The notes: generated by a model not told the origin, from the letters alone. A stretch of DNA of 16,174 bases from Acidobacteriaceae bacterium (GCA_027311125.1 DAICZO010000273.1:1-16174); one strand, 5' to 3'. Numbered from the stretch's first letter, positions 1 through 7,537 are shown. Numbers and translations are program-made.

Positions 1-1364
1 CCATAGTAGCCGACCATGTTCGCGATCGGGTCAAAGGCCTTGTTGTGACGCTGCCAGTTGATCGCCCACACCGCGTCGTAGGAGTGCAGCACGGCGACCT
101 CCGAGTGAACGGTCGTGCCCGCGAGCGCCGGGCCGGCCTTCAAAAACTCCTTGCCCAACTGCGCCACCTCAGGATACAGCGGATCGGGCTTGCCATTCGC
201 GCCCACCAGCGTGCCGTGGTACTCCTCCTGGCCGTTCAGCGCGCTACGCCACTGCCAGTAGCTCACCGCATCCGCACCGTGGCCTACATCGTGCCAGGCC
301 ATCGCGCGCACCTCGCCCTTGTCCAGCGCGTTGTTGATCTTGGCCCAGTTCACCGATCCGGGCTGAGTCTCCATCACCCAGAAGTTCTTGCGCAGAAAGC
401 CCCGGGTCAGATCATGTGCCGCACCGTTGCGATACGGGTCAAGCTGCCCCGTCCCCACATAGTCATCCCACGAGGCAAGGTCCAGGTCCTGGCTCACCGT
501 GTAGTGGTCGTAGCCGTCGAACCAGCCCATCATGTTCGTCGTGATGAACTGGTGCTCCGAGTTCGGACGAATCACGTCCAGTTGATTCTTCTGGTACGCC
601 CGCCAGGTATCGCTGACAAAGCGCTTCCAACTCAGCAGCAGGCCGGGATTGCCGTACTTGGTCTGGATCGGAACCTGGTTCCAGTTGCTGTACGTCTCGC
701 TCCAGTACGAAGTGGTCCAGCGCGCGTTCAGGTTGTCCAGCGTGCCGTAGCGGTTCTTCAGCCAGTCCTGAAACATGGCCTTCGTCGCGTCGTCGAAGGA
801 GATATTGCCGTACTCATTATCGATCTGCCAGCCGATCACGTTGGGATTGTGGCCAAAGCGCTTGGCCAGTTCCAGCGCCATGGCGCGGGTCTTCTCCAGG
901 TACTTGGGATTGGCCCAGTTGAACTGTTCACGATTGCCGTGCTGGTCCTTGCGCCCGTCTTCCTCCGTGCGCAGCGTCTCAGGATACTTCTGCGTCAGCC
1001 AGGCCGGTGGCGCGGCGCCGGGGGTTCCAATTACGGTCGTGATGCCGTGCCGGGCAGCCGCGGCCACAGCCCGGTCGAGCCAGTCCAGATCGTACTGGCC
1101 ATCCTGCGGTTCCATACGGCTCCAGGCAAACTCACCCACCCGCACCATGCGGATTCCGGCCTTCTGCATCAACTCCAGGTCGGCATCCCAGCGGGATTCA
1201 GGCCACTGTTCGGGATACCATGCCGTACCCAGCACCAGCGGCGGTGCGGTAGCGGTCTGTGCCTGCAAGTGTGGCTGCAGGCCAGACAGGGTAAGGGCGG
1301 GCACAGTAATGGCCACTGCGGCGAGGACGAGGGACGCGATGCGGGCGATCGGGAGGGCTTTCAA
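1..1364 (-). CDS. Exported GH42 beta-galactosidase, 3' end missing
   Basis: Predicted retaining beta-galactosidase that removes terminal beta-D-galactose. The window holds the first 454 codons; the C-terminus lies beyond the left edge. I place the start at a TTG (1362-1364), preceded on this strand by AGGAG (1372-1376) with a 7-nt spacer. The N-terminus (MKALPIARIASLVLAAVAIT) looks like a Sec signal peptide ending near LQAQ. The catalytic barrel begins with GTAWYPEQWPE. The acid/base is Glu184 in WQIDNEYG and the nucleophile Glu332 in FWVMETQPG, both standard for GH42. After about residue 395 the central GH42 trimerisation domain begins. Divergent from glpF, with an operator-like palindrome 76 bp upstream of the start. 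Family call is firm; the true substrate (lactose-like, galactan or galactosyl-glycerol) is not readable from sequence. Confidence 0.93.
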   Translation of the reverse strand, partial: MKALPIARIASLVLAAVAITVPALTLSGLQPHLQAQTATAPPLVLGTAWYPEQWPESRWDADLELMQKAGIRMVRVGEFAWSRMEPQDGQYDLDWLDRAVAAAARHGITTVIGTPGAAPPAWLTQKYPETLRTEEDGRKDQHGNREQFNWANPKYLEKTRAMALELAKRFGHNPNVIGWQIDNEYGNISFDDATKAMFQDWLKNRYGTLDNLNARWTTSYWSETYSNWNQVPIQTKYGNPGLLLSWKRFVSDTWRAYQKNQLDVIRPNSEHQFITTNMMGWFDGYDHYTVSQDLDLASWDDYVGTGQLDPYRNGAAHDLTRGFLRKNFWVMETQPGSVNWAKINNALDKGEVRAMAWHDVGHGADAVSYWQWRSALNGQEEYHGTLVGANGKPDPLYPEVAQLGKEFLKAGPALAGTTVHSEVAVLHSYDAVWAINWQRHNKAFDPIANMVGYY

Positions 1365-1673
1365 GCAAGTGCTCCTGTGTGGGGTCAGCGATACGAATAC
1401 GAAGGTTAAGGTTCGAGTAGGGGCAGGATTTCACTAAAAATGTAACTGATTACATTCGCGACCGGAAGTTTCTTCACAAAGCCTGCGTTTGAACGGTATC
1501 CTCCTGCTGTGCCGGTGTCAATGGCTTGCGCGGTGCTGTAAAAATCGGTACACCTTGGCAGGTGGCGAGGCTCGACTCCGCCGCGGTCAAGTGTGTTGAA
1601 ACGTAGCAACGACAGCAGGAAACACCGAACGCCGGACCGATAGGCCCGCGACGGAAGAGAGGCTAGGTAGAGG
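1365..1673. promoter_or_regulatory. Divergent intergenic region, GH42 / glpF
   Basis: This 309-bp stretch separates two genes that read away from each other. It holds the operator palindrome at 1440-1455, nearer to the GH42 gene. On the plus side there is an imperfect stem, GTGGCG (1562-1567) with CGCCGC (1579-1584), which could fold in a glpF leader. No convincing -35/-10 pair stands out for either gene. A short minus-strand reading frame at 1406-1609 spans the operator, matches no family I recognise and is probably not a gene. Confidence 0.6.
1440..1455. promoter_or_regulatory. LacI-type operator, copy 1 (GH42/glpF)
   Basis: ATGTAACTGATTACAT, a palindrome of form ATGTAA-N4-TTACAT; the symmetry extends one base further each side (AA...TT). 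The same 16-bp frame recurs at 5594-5609 and 15665-15680, each time in a divergent promoter region. TGTAA-N4-TTACA is the usual half-site layout for LacI/GalR-family repressors, and a LacI-family gene lies in this window. Its centre is about 83 bp from the GH42 start and 226 bp from the glpF start. Binding by that repressor is inferred. Confidence 0.72.
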
Positions 1674-2414
1674 ATGGTTCACTCGCTGGTTTCACCCTTC
1701 ATGGGTGAGTTTATGGGGACGATGGTGTTGATCCTGTTGGGCGACGGGGTGGTCGCCGGTGTGCTGCTCAAGCGCTCCAAAGGCGAAGGCGCAGGCTGGC
1801 TCACCATCACCACTGCCTGGGGAATCGCGGTCTTTGCCGGGGTCGTCACCTCGACCGCCTGGGGCAGTCCCGACGCCCATCTGAACCCCGCCATCACCGT
1901 GGCCTCAGCCATCCTGACCGGCGACTTCCACAAGCTGCCCATCTACATCCCCGCACAGATACTCGGCGCCATGATGGGCGCACTGCTGGTCTGGCTGGCC
2001 TACCTGCCCCACTGGGCCATCACGGAAGATGCCGATGCCAAGCTGGGCTGCTTCTGCACCATTCCAGCCATCCGTAAACCATGGGCCAACGCCATCGCCG
2101 AGATCATCGGTTCCTACGTGCTCTTCCTCGTCATTGCGGCGATCACGTCCAAGGCGCTCGGCGGAACGCTGGGCGTGGCCGTAGGCTTGTCGCCGTTTCT
2201 GGTTGGCTTCCTCGTGTGGGGTATCGGCATGTCCCTGGGCGGACCAACCGGCTACGCCATCAACCCCGCACGCGACTTCGGGCCTCGTCTCGCGCATACC
2301 CTGCTGCCGATCGCCGGCAAACGCGATGGCGACTGGAGCTACTCCTGGGTTCCCATCCTCGGTCCCATCATCGGAGCCACGCTGGCCGCGCTCACCATCA
2401 AGTTCCTCGGCTAA
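1674..2414 (+). CDS. glpF: Glycerol facilitator (aquaglyceroporin, MIP family)
   Basis: Inner-membrane channel that lets glycerol diffuse into the cell, where glycerol kinase traps it. The 246-residue protein has the two pore NPA motifs: HLNPA with Asn71, and INPARDFGPR with Asn197. The Asp directly after the second NPAR is typical of glycerol facilitators rather than strict water channels. Several long hydrophobic segments fit the six-helix fold. The ATG at 1674 follows a purine-rich stretch, GGAAGAGAGG (1653-1662), with an 11-nt spacer. An in-frame ATG at 1701 has no ribosome binding site and would cut into helix 1. It converges on glpD with only 33 bp between the stop codons, so glycerol uptake is transcribed apart from glpKD, an arrangement unlike the common glpFK operon. 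The upstream region is shared with the GH42 gene and its operator. Confidence 0.95.
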   Translation: MVHSLVSPFMGEFMGTMVLILLGDGVVAGVLLKRSKGEGAGWLTITTAWGIAVFAGVVTSTAWGSPDAHLNPAITVASAILTGDFHKLPIYIPAQILGAMMGALLVWLAYLPHWAITEDADAKLGCFCTIPAIRKPWANAIAEIIGSYVLFLVIAAITSKALGGTLGVAVGLSPFLVGFLVWGIGMSLGGPTGYAINPARDFGPRLAHTLLPIAGKRDGDWSYSWVPILGPIIGATLAALTIKFLG

Positions 2415-2447
2415 AACAACGTAGCGCTTCCGCTTAGCCCTGTTCAC

Positions 2448-4022
2448 TTAGCTGCGATACACATAGCCCTCGGCAATCGCCCGGAAGCTCTGCACCTGAC
2501 TCTGTTGCCAGGCATCGTCGCGACCAAGCTCCATCGCCAGGCACGCCGCGACCACCGGAGCCGCTTCCATGGCAGCCCGAGCATCGAGGAACAGCGCGCG
2601 GGTGCGACGGGCCAGCACATCGTCCACCGTACGAGCCATCTCGTGCTGCACTGCCCACACAACCTCTGCAACCCGGTACGGCAAGTGAGCATGCAGTCGA
2701 GCGCCCAGTTGCGGCGAGGAGGCAGCCAGCGCGTCAATCGCAGGCTGGTCGCTCCCGTACAGCGGAATATCCTGCGCCGTGGTGGCGCCCTGCGCGGCCT
2801 CTTCGCTCCACCCATGCAGGCGAAGCTCCTGGGTAGCAGACGGTCGCTGCGGCAGCCCAGCCGTCCGCGCCGCAATGTCCACCGCATCCTCGGCCATCCG
2901 GCGGTACGTGGTCCACTTGCCTCCCGTCACAGAGACCAGGTGCGACGCCGACACCAGCACCGTATGCTCACGAGAGAGGGCAGCCGTGCTCTTCGCGCCC
3001 TGTTTACGCACCAGTGGACGCAGTCCCGACCACATACTCAGAATCTCGCTATCCTCCGGACGACGGCCAAAGTACAGCTCGATATGGTGCTTCAGAAACG
3101 ACGTCTCCATCTCCATCGCACGGGGCTCCAGCGACGGCGCGGGCACCGGCTCATCGGTCGTGCCAACCACCACCGCGCCATGCCACGGAATCGCGAACAA
3201 CACGCGGCCATCGGCGGTCTTCGGCACCATCAGCGCATGCTGGCCCGGCAAAAACGACTTCGGCAGCACAAAGTGAGAGCCCTGGCTGACCGAGAGGATC
3301 CCCGGCGCCTGCGGCTCATCCAGCACCCGAACTTCGTCCGTAAAGACGCCCGTGGCATTGATCACCACGCTCGCCTGAATCTCAAACTCCGTGCCCGTCT
3401 CCTCATCGCGAGCCACCACACCGCAGACGATTCCGTTGCGCTTCAGCAGGCGAATCATCTTCACGTAGTTCACCGCGACGCCCCCCAGCGACTCCAGTGT
3501 CTGCGCCAGCGCGACCGTATAGCGCGAGTCGTCAAACTGGCCGTCGTAGTACAGTACCCCGCCGCTCAGGTCCTTCTGCGCGACCGTCGGCATCAACTCA
3601 TGCACCGTCGCCGCGCCCATCATGCGCGAGCGGCCAAAGCTGGCCTTGCCCGACAGTGCATCGTAGGTCTTCAACCCAATCCCGTAGAATGGAATCTCCC
3701 ACTTGGCATAGGCCGGAATCACAAACGCCTGCCGCCGCACCAGATGGGGTGCATTCCGCAACATGCGCCCACGTTCTTTCAGGGCTTCCAGTACCAGCGC
3801 GATGTTGCCTTGCTGCAGATAGCGCACGCCGCCGTGGCTCAGCTTGGTACTGCGGCTGGAGGTCGCCTTGGCAAAGTCGGCCTGCTCCAGCAGCAGTGTC
3901 CGATAGCCACGGGTGGCCGCGTCCACCGCCGAGCCCAGTCCCGTCGCGCCACCGCCGATGATCACCACGTCCCACGGAGCCGTCTCCGTCATTGCCTGAT
4001 GCAGCGAAGCTTCCCGATTCAT
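2448..4022 (-). CDS. glpD: FAD-dependent glycerol-3-phosphate dehydrogenase
   Basis: Membrane-associated flavoenzyme that oxidises sn-glycerol-3-phosphate to dihydroxyacetone phosphate and passes electrons to the quinone pool. The 524-residue protein opens with the Rossmann dinucleotide motif VVIIGGGATG (Gly23-Gly28) and Glu46 at the end of strand 2 for the FAD ribose. The family signature SSRSTKLSHGGVRYL follows at residues 55-69. Length is close to the roughly 500 residues of E. coli GlpD. I chose the ATG at 4022 because it overlaps the glpK stop as ATGA (4019-4022) and has AAAGGA 9 nt upstream. An earlier in-frame start at 4073 would run 55 bp into glpK and add an unrelated N-terminal tail. 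The overlap implies translational coupling with glpK. I saw no frameshift or missing core motif. Confidence 0.95.
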   Translation of the reverse strand: MNREASLHQAMTETAPWDVVIIGGGATGLGSAVDAATRGYRTLLLEQADFAKATSSRSTKLSHGGVRYLQQGNIALVLEALKERGRMLRNAPHLVRRQAFVIPAYAKWEIPFYGIGLKTYDALSGKASFGRSRMMGAATVHELMPTVAQKDLSGGVLYYDGQFDDSRYTVALAQTLESLGGVAVNYVKMIRLLKRNGIVCGVVARDEETGTEFEIQASVVINATGVFTDEVRVLDEPQAPGILSVSQGSHFVLPKSFLPGQHALMVPKTADGRVLFAIPWHGAVVVGTTDEPVPAPSLEPRAMEMETSFLKHHIELYFGRRPEDSEILSMWSGLRPLVRKQGAKSTAALSREHTVLVSASHLVSVTGGKWTTYRRMAEDAVDIAARTAGLPQRPSATQELRLHGWSEEAAQGATTAQDIPLYGSDQPAIDALAASSPQLGARLHAHLPYRVAEVVWAVQHEMARTVDDVLARRTRALFLDARAAMEAAPVVAACLAMELGRDDAWQQSQVQSFRAIAEGYVYRS

Positions 4023-5512
4023 GCCTGACCGTCCTTTGCCCAGTTGCGCGAGCGTCCCACCGCTTCTTTCCACTGTTCCAACTGCTGCTTGCGTGCGCTA
4101 TCGCTCACGGCCGAGTGGAAGGTCTTGCCGATGCTCCAGCGGGCCTCAAGCTCCTGCAGATTGGCCCAGTAGCCAGAGCCCAGCCCAGCCAGAAACGCCG
4201 CACCCAGCACTGACGACTCCGGCGTACTCGACCGCACCACGGGAACCCCCAGCAGGTCGGCCTGCATCTGCATCAGCAGATCGTTTTGCGACGCGCCACC
4301 GTCCACCCGCAGCTCCGGAATCGTAATGCCAGAGTCAGCCTGCATCGCCGTCAGCAGATCCGTCACCTGCAGCGCGATACCCTCCAGCGTGGCCCGGCAC
4401 AGGTGTGCACGGGTCGTCCCGCGGGTCAGTCCAATAATCAATCCGCGCGCATGCGGATCCCAGTACGGCGCGCCCAGACCAGACAACGCCGGAACAAAAT
4501 ACACGCCGCCGTTATCCGGTACGGAGCTGGCCAGCGCCTCAATCTCTGCCGACGAGCCGATGATGCCCAGCCCATCCCGCAGCCATTGCACCGCCGCTCC
4601 GCCAATAAAGACGCTGCCTTCCAGCGCATACTCCGTCTTGCCGCCAATCTGCCACGCAATCGTGGTCAGCAGCCGATTGCTCGAACTCACCGGCTTCTCG
4701 CCCGTTTGCATCAGCATGAAGCAGCCCGTACCGTACGTGTTCTTCACCATGCCCGGCCGCAGGCACATCTGCCCAAACAGCGCCGCCTGCTGATCACCGG
4801 CAATCCCGCACACCGGCACGCCCGGCAGCAGATCGCCGATGGTCGCACACGTACCGCTCGACGCCACCACCCGCGGCATCATGCTCCGCGGTACGTCCAT
4901 GATGCGCAGCAACTCATCGTCCCAGTCCAGCGTGTGGATGTTGAACAGCAGCGTCCGCGAGGCGTTCGTCACGTCGGTGATGTGGCTATGACCGTCGGTC
5001 AGCTTCCATATCACCCAGGAGTCAACCGTCCCGAAGGCCAGGTGGCCCTCCTCCGCCAGCGCCCGTGCCCCGGGAACGTGGTCCAGTACCCAGCGGATCT
5101 TGCTACCCGAGAAGTATGCGTCGAGAATCAACCCCGTCTTCTGCTGGAACAACGCCTCATGCTGCTGCTCGCGCAGTGAGTCGCAGAAACTGGCAGTCCG
5201 GCGGTCCTGCCACACCAGCGCATTGAAGATCGGGATGCCCGTGCGGCGGTCCCAGATCACCGTGGTCTCGCGCTGGTTGGTGATGCCGACCGCACTGATA
5301 TCCTGCGCGCTGAGGTGTGCCTGGTCCATCACCGCACGGATAGCGGCTAGCTGCGACGACCAGATCGCCTCAGGATCCTGCTCCACCCAGCCTGGCTGCG
5401 GGTAGATCTGCGGCAGTTCACGCTGCGCCACCGCCAGAATGGTGCTGTCGCTGTCGACGATGACAGCTCGGGAACTGCTCGTGCCCTGATCGAGCGCAAG
5501 AATAAAGCTCAT
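4019..5512 (-). CDS. glpK: Glycerol kinase
   Basis: Cytoplasmic FGGY-family kinase: glycerol + ATP gives sn-glycerol-3-phosphate, the substrate of the next gene, glpD. The 497-residue protein has the N-terminal phosphate-binding motif LALDQGTSSSR. Its glycerol contacts are Arg81-Glu82 in NQRET, Tyr133, and Asp240-Gln241 in GIAGDQQAALFGQ, all aligning with the E. coli enzyme. The C-terminal DGGASQND motif is also present. The ATG at 5512 is preferred; a GTG at 5521 would add three residues but leaves little room for the AAAGAG ribosome site. The loop that binds the inhibitor fructose-1,6-bisphosphate in E. coli (Gly234, Arg236) reads GDLLPG here and is shorter, so that control is probably absent. 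First gene of the glpKD unit, with an operator-like palindrome 82 bp upstream. Confidence 0.96.
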   Translation of the reverse strand: MSFILALDQGTSSSRAVIVDSDSTILAVAQRELPQIYPQPGWVEQDPEAIWSSQLAAIRAVMDQAHLSAQDISAVGITNQRETTVIWDRRTGIPIFNALVWQDRRTASFCDSLREQQHEALFQQKTGLILDAYFSGSKIRWVLDHVPGARALAEEGHLAFGTVDSWVIWKLTDGHSHITDVTNASRTLLFNIHTLDWDDELLRIMDVPRSMMPRVVASSGTCATIGDLLPGVPVCGIAGDQQAALFGQMCLRPGMVKNTYGTGCFMLMQTGEKPVSSSNRLLTTIAWQIGGKTEYALEGSVFIGGAAVQWLRDGLGIIGSSAEIEALASSVPDNGGVYFVPALSGLGAPYWDPHARGLIIGLTRGTTRAHLCRATLEGIALQVTDLLTAMQADSGITIPELRVDGGASQNDLLMQMQADLLGVPVVRSSTPESSVLGAAFLAGLGSGYWANLQELEARWSIGKTFHSAVSDSARKQQLEQWKEAVGRSRNWAKDGQA

Positions 5513-5593
5513 GGAAACCACACTCTTTCTACACCCTGCCGCAGATGGCCGCGGGCGGTGGAAGACATCCGGTGCAACTGCGGAAAATATTCG

Positions 5594-5609
5594 ATGTAAC
5601 CCTTTACAT
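5594..5609. promoter_or_regulatory. LacI-type operator, copy 2 (glpK/GH35)
   Basis: ATGTAACCCTTTACAT, with the same ATGTAA and TTACAT arms and 4-bp spacer as the copies at 1440 and 15665. Its centre lies about 90 bp before the glpK ATG and 237 bp before the GH35 start, nearly the same geometry as copy 1 (83 and 226 bp). This places glycerol kinase and a beta-galactosidase operon under one candidate site. Protein binding is inferred. Confidence 0.72.
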
Positions 5610-5718
5610 AGCCGCGATTTTGTCGTTTAGTAGGTACGGCTGTCAAGCACATGTTTTCCATGCCCTGAAATCCGTACCCAACTCAATCGTTTGAAGTATA
5701 CGTTTCAACGAAGACTGC

Positions 5719-5754
5719 AACGATGAATCAAACGATGAATCAAACGATGAATCG
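5719..5754 (+). repeat. Three tandem 12-bp repeats
   Basis: AACGATGAATCA occurs three times head to tail, the last copy ending in G instead of A. The repeats lie 85-120 bp upstream of the GH35 start, probably in its leader or promoter. Each junction between copies creates TCAAACGAT (5728-5736 and 5740-5748), the exact reverse complement of ATCGTTTGA at 5686-5694, so one left arm could pair with either of two right arms. Such short tandem repeats can change copy number by slippage. Confidence 0.85.
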
Positions 5755-5816
5755 ACCGCCGAATTCAACGGTACGAATTTGAACCAGGCGGGAGTGCCGA
5801 AGATGCCAACTTTTTG

Positions 5817-5831
5817 ATGTAACTGACAGGA
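5817..5831 (+). promoter_or_regulatory. Operator half-site over the GH35 ribosome binding site
   Basis: ATGTAACTGACAGGA repeats the first ten bases of operator copy 1 (ATGTAACTGA), but the second arm is replaced by CAGGA, part of the AGGAG ribosome site (5828-5832). It may be a decayed or deliberately weak operator, or chance. Only one arm matches, so binding is doubtful. Confidence 0.35.
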
Positions 5832-5838
5832 GCCTGCT

Positions 5839-7497
5839 TTGAAACCACTCTGCCGTCGCCTCGCCCTCGTCGCCGCGCTCACCTTCCTGCCCTGCGCTGC
5901 CTTTGCCGCCGCCGACGATATGCCGCGGCTGGAGAAAAAGGACGGGCGCTACGCCATGATCGTCGATGGCAAGCCCCTGCTGCTGCTCGGCGCCCAGATC
6001 AACAACTCCAGCTCCTGGGCCAGCACCCTGCCCCAGGTCTGGCCAGCACTCGAAGCCATGCAGGTCAATACCGTCGAAGCCCCCGTCTACTGGGAGCAGA
6101 TGGAAGCCACCCAGGGCACCTTCGACTTCTCCTCCGTCGACATGCTCATCCACGGCGCGCGCGAGCATCACCTCCACCTCGTGCTGTTGTGGTTCGGCAC
6201 CTGGAAGAACGGCCAGGCCCACTACGTCCCCGAGTGGATCAAGACCGATCCTAAAAAATATCCCCGCGAACTCAATCCCTACGGCAAGGTACTCGACGTT
6301 CTCTCGCCCAACTCGACCACCAACCTCGAGGCGGATAAGCACGCCTTCGCCGCGCTGCTGCGCCACATCAAGCAGGTCGACGCCGCACAGCACACCGTCA
6401 TCATGATTCAGGTCGAGAACGAGTCCGGCTCGGTCGGCTCCGTGCGGGACTACTCCGCCGCGGCCAATCAGCAGTTTGCAGGCCAGGTTCCTGCCTCTCT
6501 CTCCAGCACCCTGCAGCTTGCCGGCGGCACCTGGTCCAGCGTCTTCGGCCCGGACGCCGACGAGCGCTTCGCGGCCTACTCCACCGCCAGCTACATCAAC
6601 GAAGTAGCCAAGGCCGGTAAGGCCGAGTACGCCCTGCCCATGTACTGCAACGTCTGGATCACTTATCCCGTCCACGCCCTCGAAAATCGTGACCACCCCA
6701 GCCCCGGCCAGGAGTACCCCAGCGGCGGCGCGCAGCAGGGCAACATCGGCATCTGGAAAGCAGCCGCGCCAGCCATCGACATCCTCGCCCCGGACTTCTA
6801 CTCCAGCGACTCCGATCTCTTCCATCAGGTCGTCGCCGCCTACCATCGCGACGACAACGCACTGTTCATTCCAGAGACCGGCCTCTCCCGCGACTTCGGT
6901 CGCAACTTCTTCTACGCTCTCGGACACGGCGCCATTGGCTTCTCCCCGTTCGGCGTGGACTTCACCAACTGGACCATCTCCGACGACAAGATTCCTGCCT
7001 ATCTCTCGGAGAACTTCGCCCTGTTCCATCCCATGGCCAGTGAGATCGCGCAGTTGAATCTCGACGGCAAACTCCAGACCGTCGTCGAGCAAAAAGGCAA
7101 GCCACGCCAGCGGTTACATTTTGGCGATGTTGATGCCGTGGTCTCCTTCGGCTTTCCGCAGCACGATGGCGAGATGCCTCCAGGCACCTCCGACCAGAGC
7201 GGCAGAGCCATGGTCGCGCAGTTAGGACCACTGGAGTTTCTGGTCACCGGCTTCGATGCCAGCGTCACCTTCGAACTCGGCCACGCTCCCGGTGCTAAGC
7301 CTCGCAACGAGCAACTGGAGATCCTGCGCGCCGACGAAGGCCAGTATGTCAAAGGCGCCTGGCAGACCAGCCGTATATGGAACGGCGACCAGACCGACCG
7401 TGGCCTCAACTTCCGTAGTGGCAACACCAACGTCGTCCGCATCCGTCTGCACACGCTGCCGCTCTACGACGACAGCGCCAAGACACCCCGTCCCTAA
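5839..7497 (+). CDS. Exported GH35-type beta-galactosidase with DUF5597-like C-terminus
   Basis: Predicted exo-acting beta-galactosidase working outside the cytoplasm. The 552-residue protein starts at a TTG (5839) with AGGAG 6 nt upstream. Residues 1-23 form a Sec signal peptide ending AAFA; the Cys at 19 is not in a good lipobox. The (beta/alpha)8 barrel spans roughly 40-380. The acid/base is Glu195 in QVENESG, the GH35 NEYG position, and the nucleophile Glu346 in FIPETGLSRD. The C-terminal part, about 395-545, resembles the DUF5597 sandwich found in bacterial GH35 enzymes that act on xyloglucan side chains. It is first of three co-directional glycosidase genes and divergent from glpK. Family assignment is good; substrate (galactosylated xyloglucan versus a small galactoside) is open. 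Confidence 0.88.
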   Translation: MKPLCRRLALVAALTFLPCAAFAAADDMPRLEKKDGRYAMIVDGKPLLLLGAQINNSSSWASTLPQVWPALEAMQVNTVEAPVYWEQMEATQGTFDFSSVDMLIHGAREHHLHLVLLWFGTWKNGQAHYVPEWIKTDPKKYPRELNPYGKVLDVLSPNSTTNLEADKHAFAALLRHIKQVDAAQHTVIMIQVENESGSVGSVRDYSAAANQQFAGQVPASLSSTLQLAGGTWSSVFGPDADERFAAYSTASYINEVAKAGKAEYALPMYCNVWITYPVHALENRDHPSPGQEYPSGGAQQGNIGIWKAAAPAIDILAPDFYSSDSDLFHQVVAAYHRDDNALFIPETGLSRDFGRNFFYALGHGAIGFSPFGVDFTNWTISDDKIPAYLSENFALFHPMASEIAQLNLDGKLQTVVEQKGKPRQRLHFGDVDAVVSFGFPQHDGEMPPGTSDQSGRAMVAQLGPLEFLVTGFDASVTFELGHAPGAKPRNEQLEILRADEGQYVKGAWQTSRIWNGDQTDRGLNFRSGNTNVVRIRLHTLPLYDDSAKTPRP

Positions 7498-7508
7498 TGC
7501 AGCCACAC

Positions 7509-7537
7509 AGGGGATCATGCACCCTGCATGATCCCCT
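7509..7537 (+). terminator. Perfect 13-bp hairpin between GH35 and GH42 genes
   Basis: AGGGGATCATGCA (7509-7521) pairs exactly with TGCATGATCCCCT (7525-7537) around a CCC loop, starting 12 bp after the GH35 stop. No T-run follows, so it is not a classical intrinsic terminator. It may partly terminate, stabilise the upstream mRNA end, or mark an RNA processing point, which would set different levels for the two enzymes. Confidence 0.6.

Larger units (their letters stand above)
5513..5838. promoter_or_regulatory. Divergent intergenic region, glpK / GH35
   Basis: This 326-bp stretch carries the operator palindrome at 5594-5609, a set of repeats at 5686-5754, and an operator half-site that runs into the GH35 ribosome binding site at 5817-5831. 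It is visibly richer in A+T than the genes on either side. I saw no clear sigma-70 promoter and no coding sequence. A minus-strand reading frame here (5643-5882) gives a repetitive Ser-Phe-Asp run because of the 12-bp repeat and is not credible. Confidence 0.6.

Noticed and set aside
45..1409. Long plus-strand reading frame of 454 codons
   Set aside because: It lies opposite the GH42 gene, whose minus-strand frame has both catalytic Glu motifs. The plus-strand product is rich in Arg, His and Val with no recognisable motif, as expected for an antisense shadow in GC-rich DNA.
1541..1595. tRNA-like T-arm (GGCTCGACTCC)
   Set aside because: The loop resembles a T-loop but the stem has mismatches, no matching acceptor stem or anticodon arm lies at the right distance, and no CCA end is present.
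2423..2434. Small hairpin AGCG-CTTC-CGCT between glpF and glpD as a terminator
   Set aside because: Only four base pairs and no T-run, too weak to call.
2505..4028. Plus-strand reading frame of 507 codons opposite glpD
   Set aside because: An Arg/His-rich product antisense to a clear GlpD; the same reason disposes of the frames at 4286-5179 and 12544-13683 and the minus frame at 5740-7092.
4023..4073. Upstream glpD start at 4073
   Set aside because: It would overlap glpK by 55 bp and add a tail not seen in GlpD; the ATGA overlap at 4019-4022 with AAAGGA is a better start.
5688..5708. CGTTTGAA...CGTTTCAA as a second kind of LacI operator
   Set aside because: The arms are not symmetrically spaced about the GTATAC centre, so I treat it as part of the repeat cluster instead.
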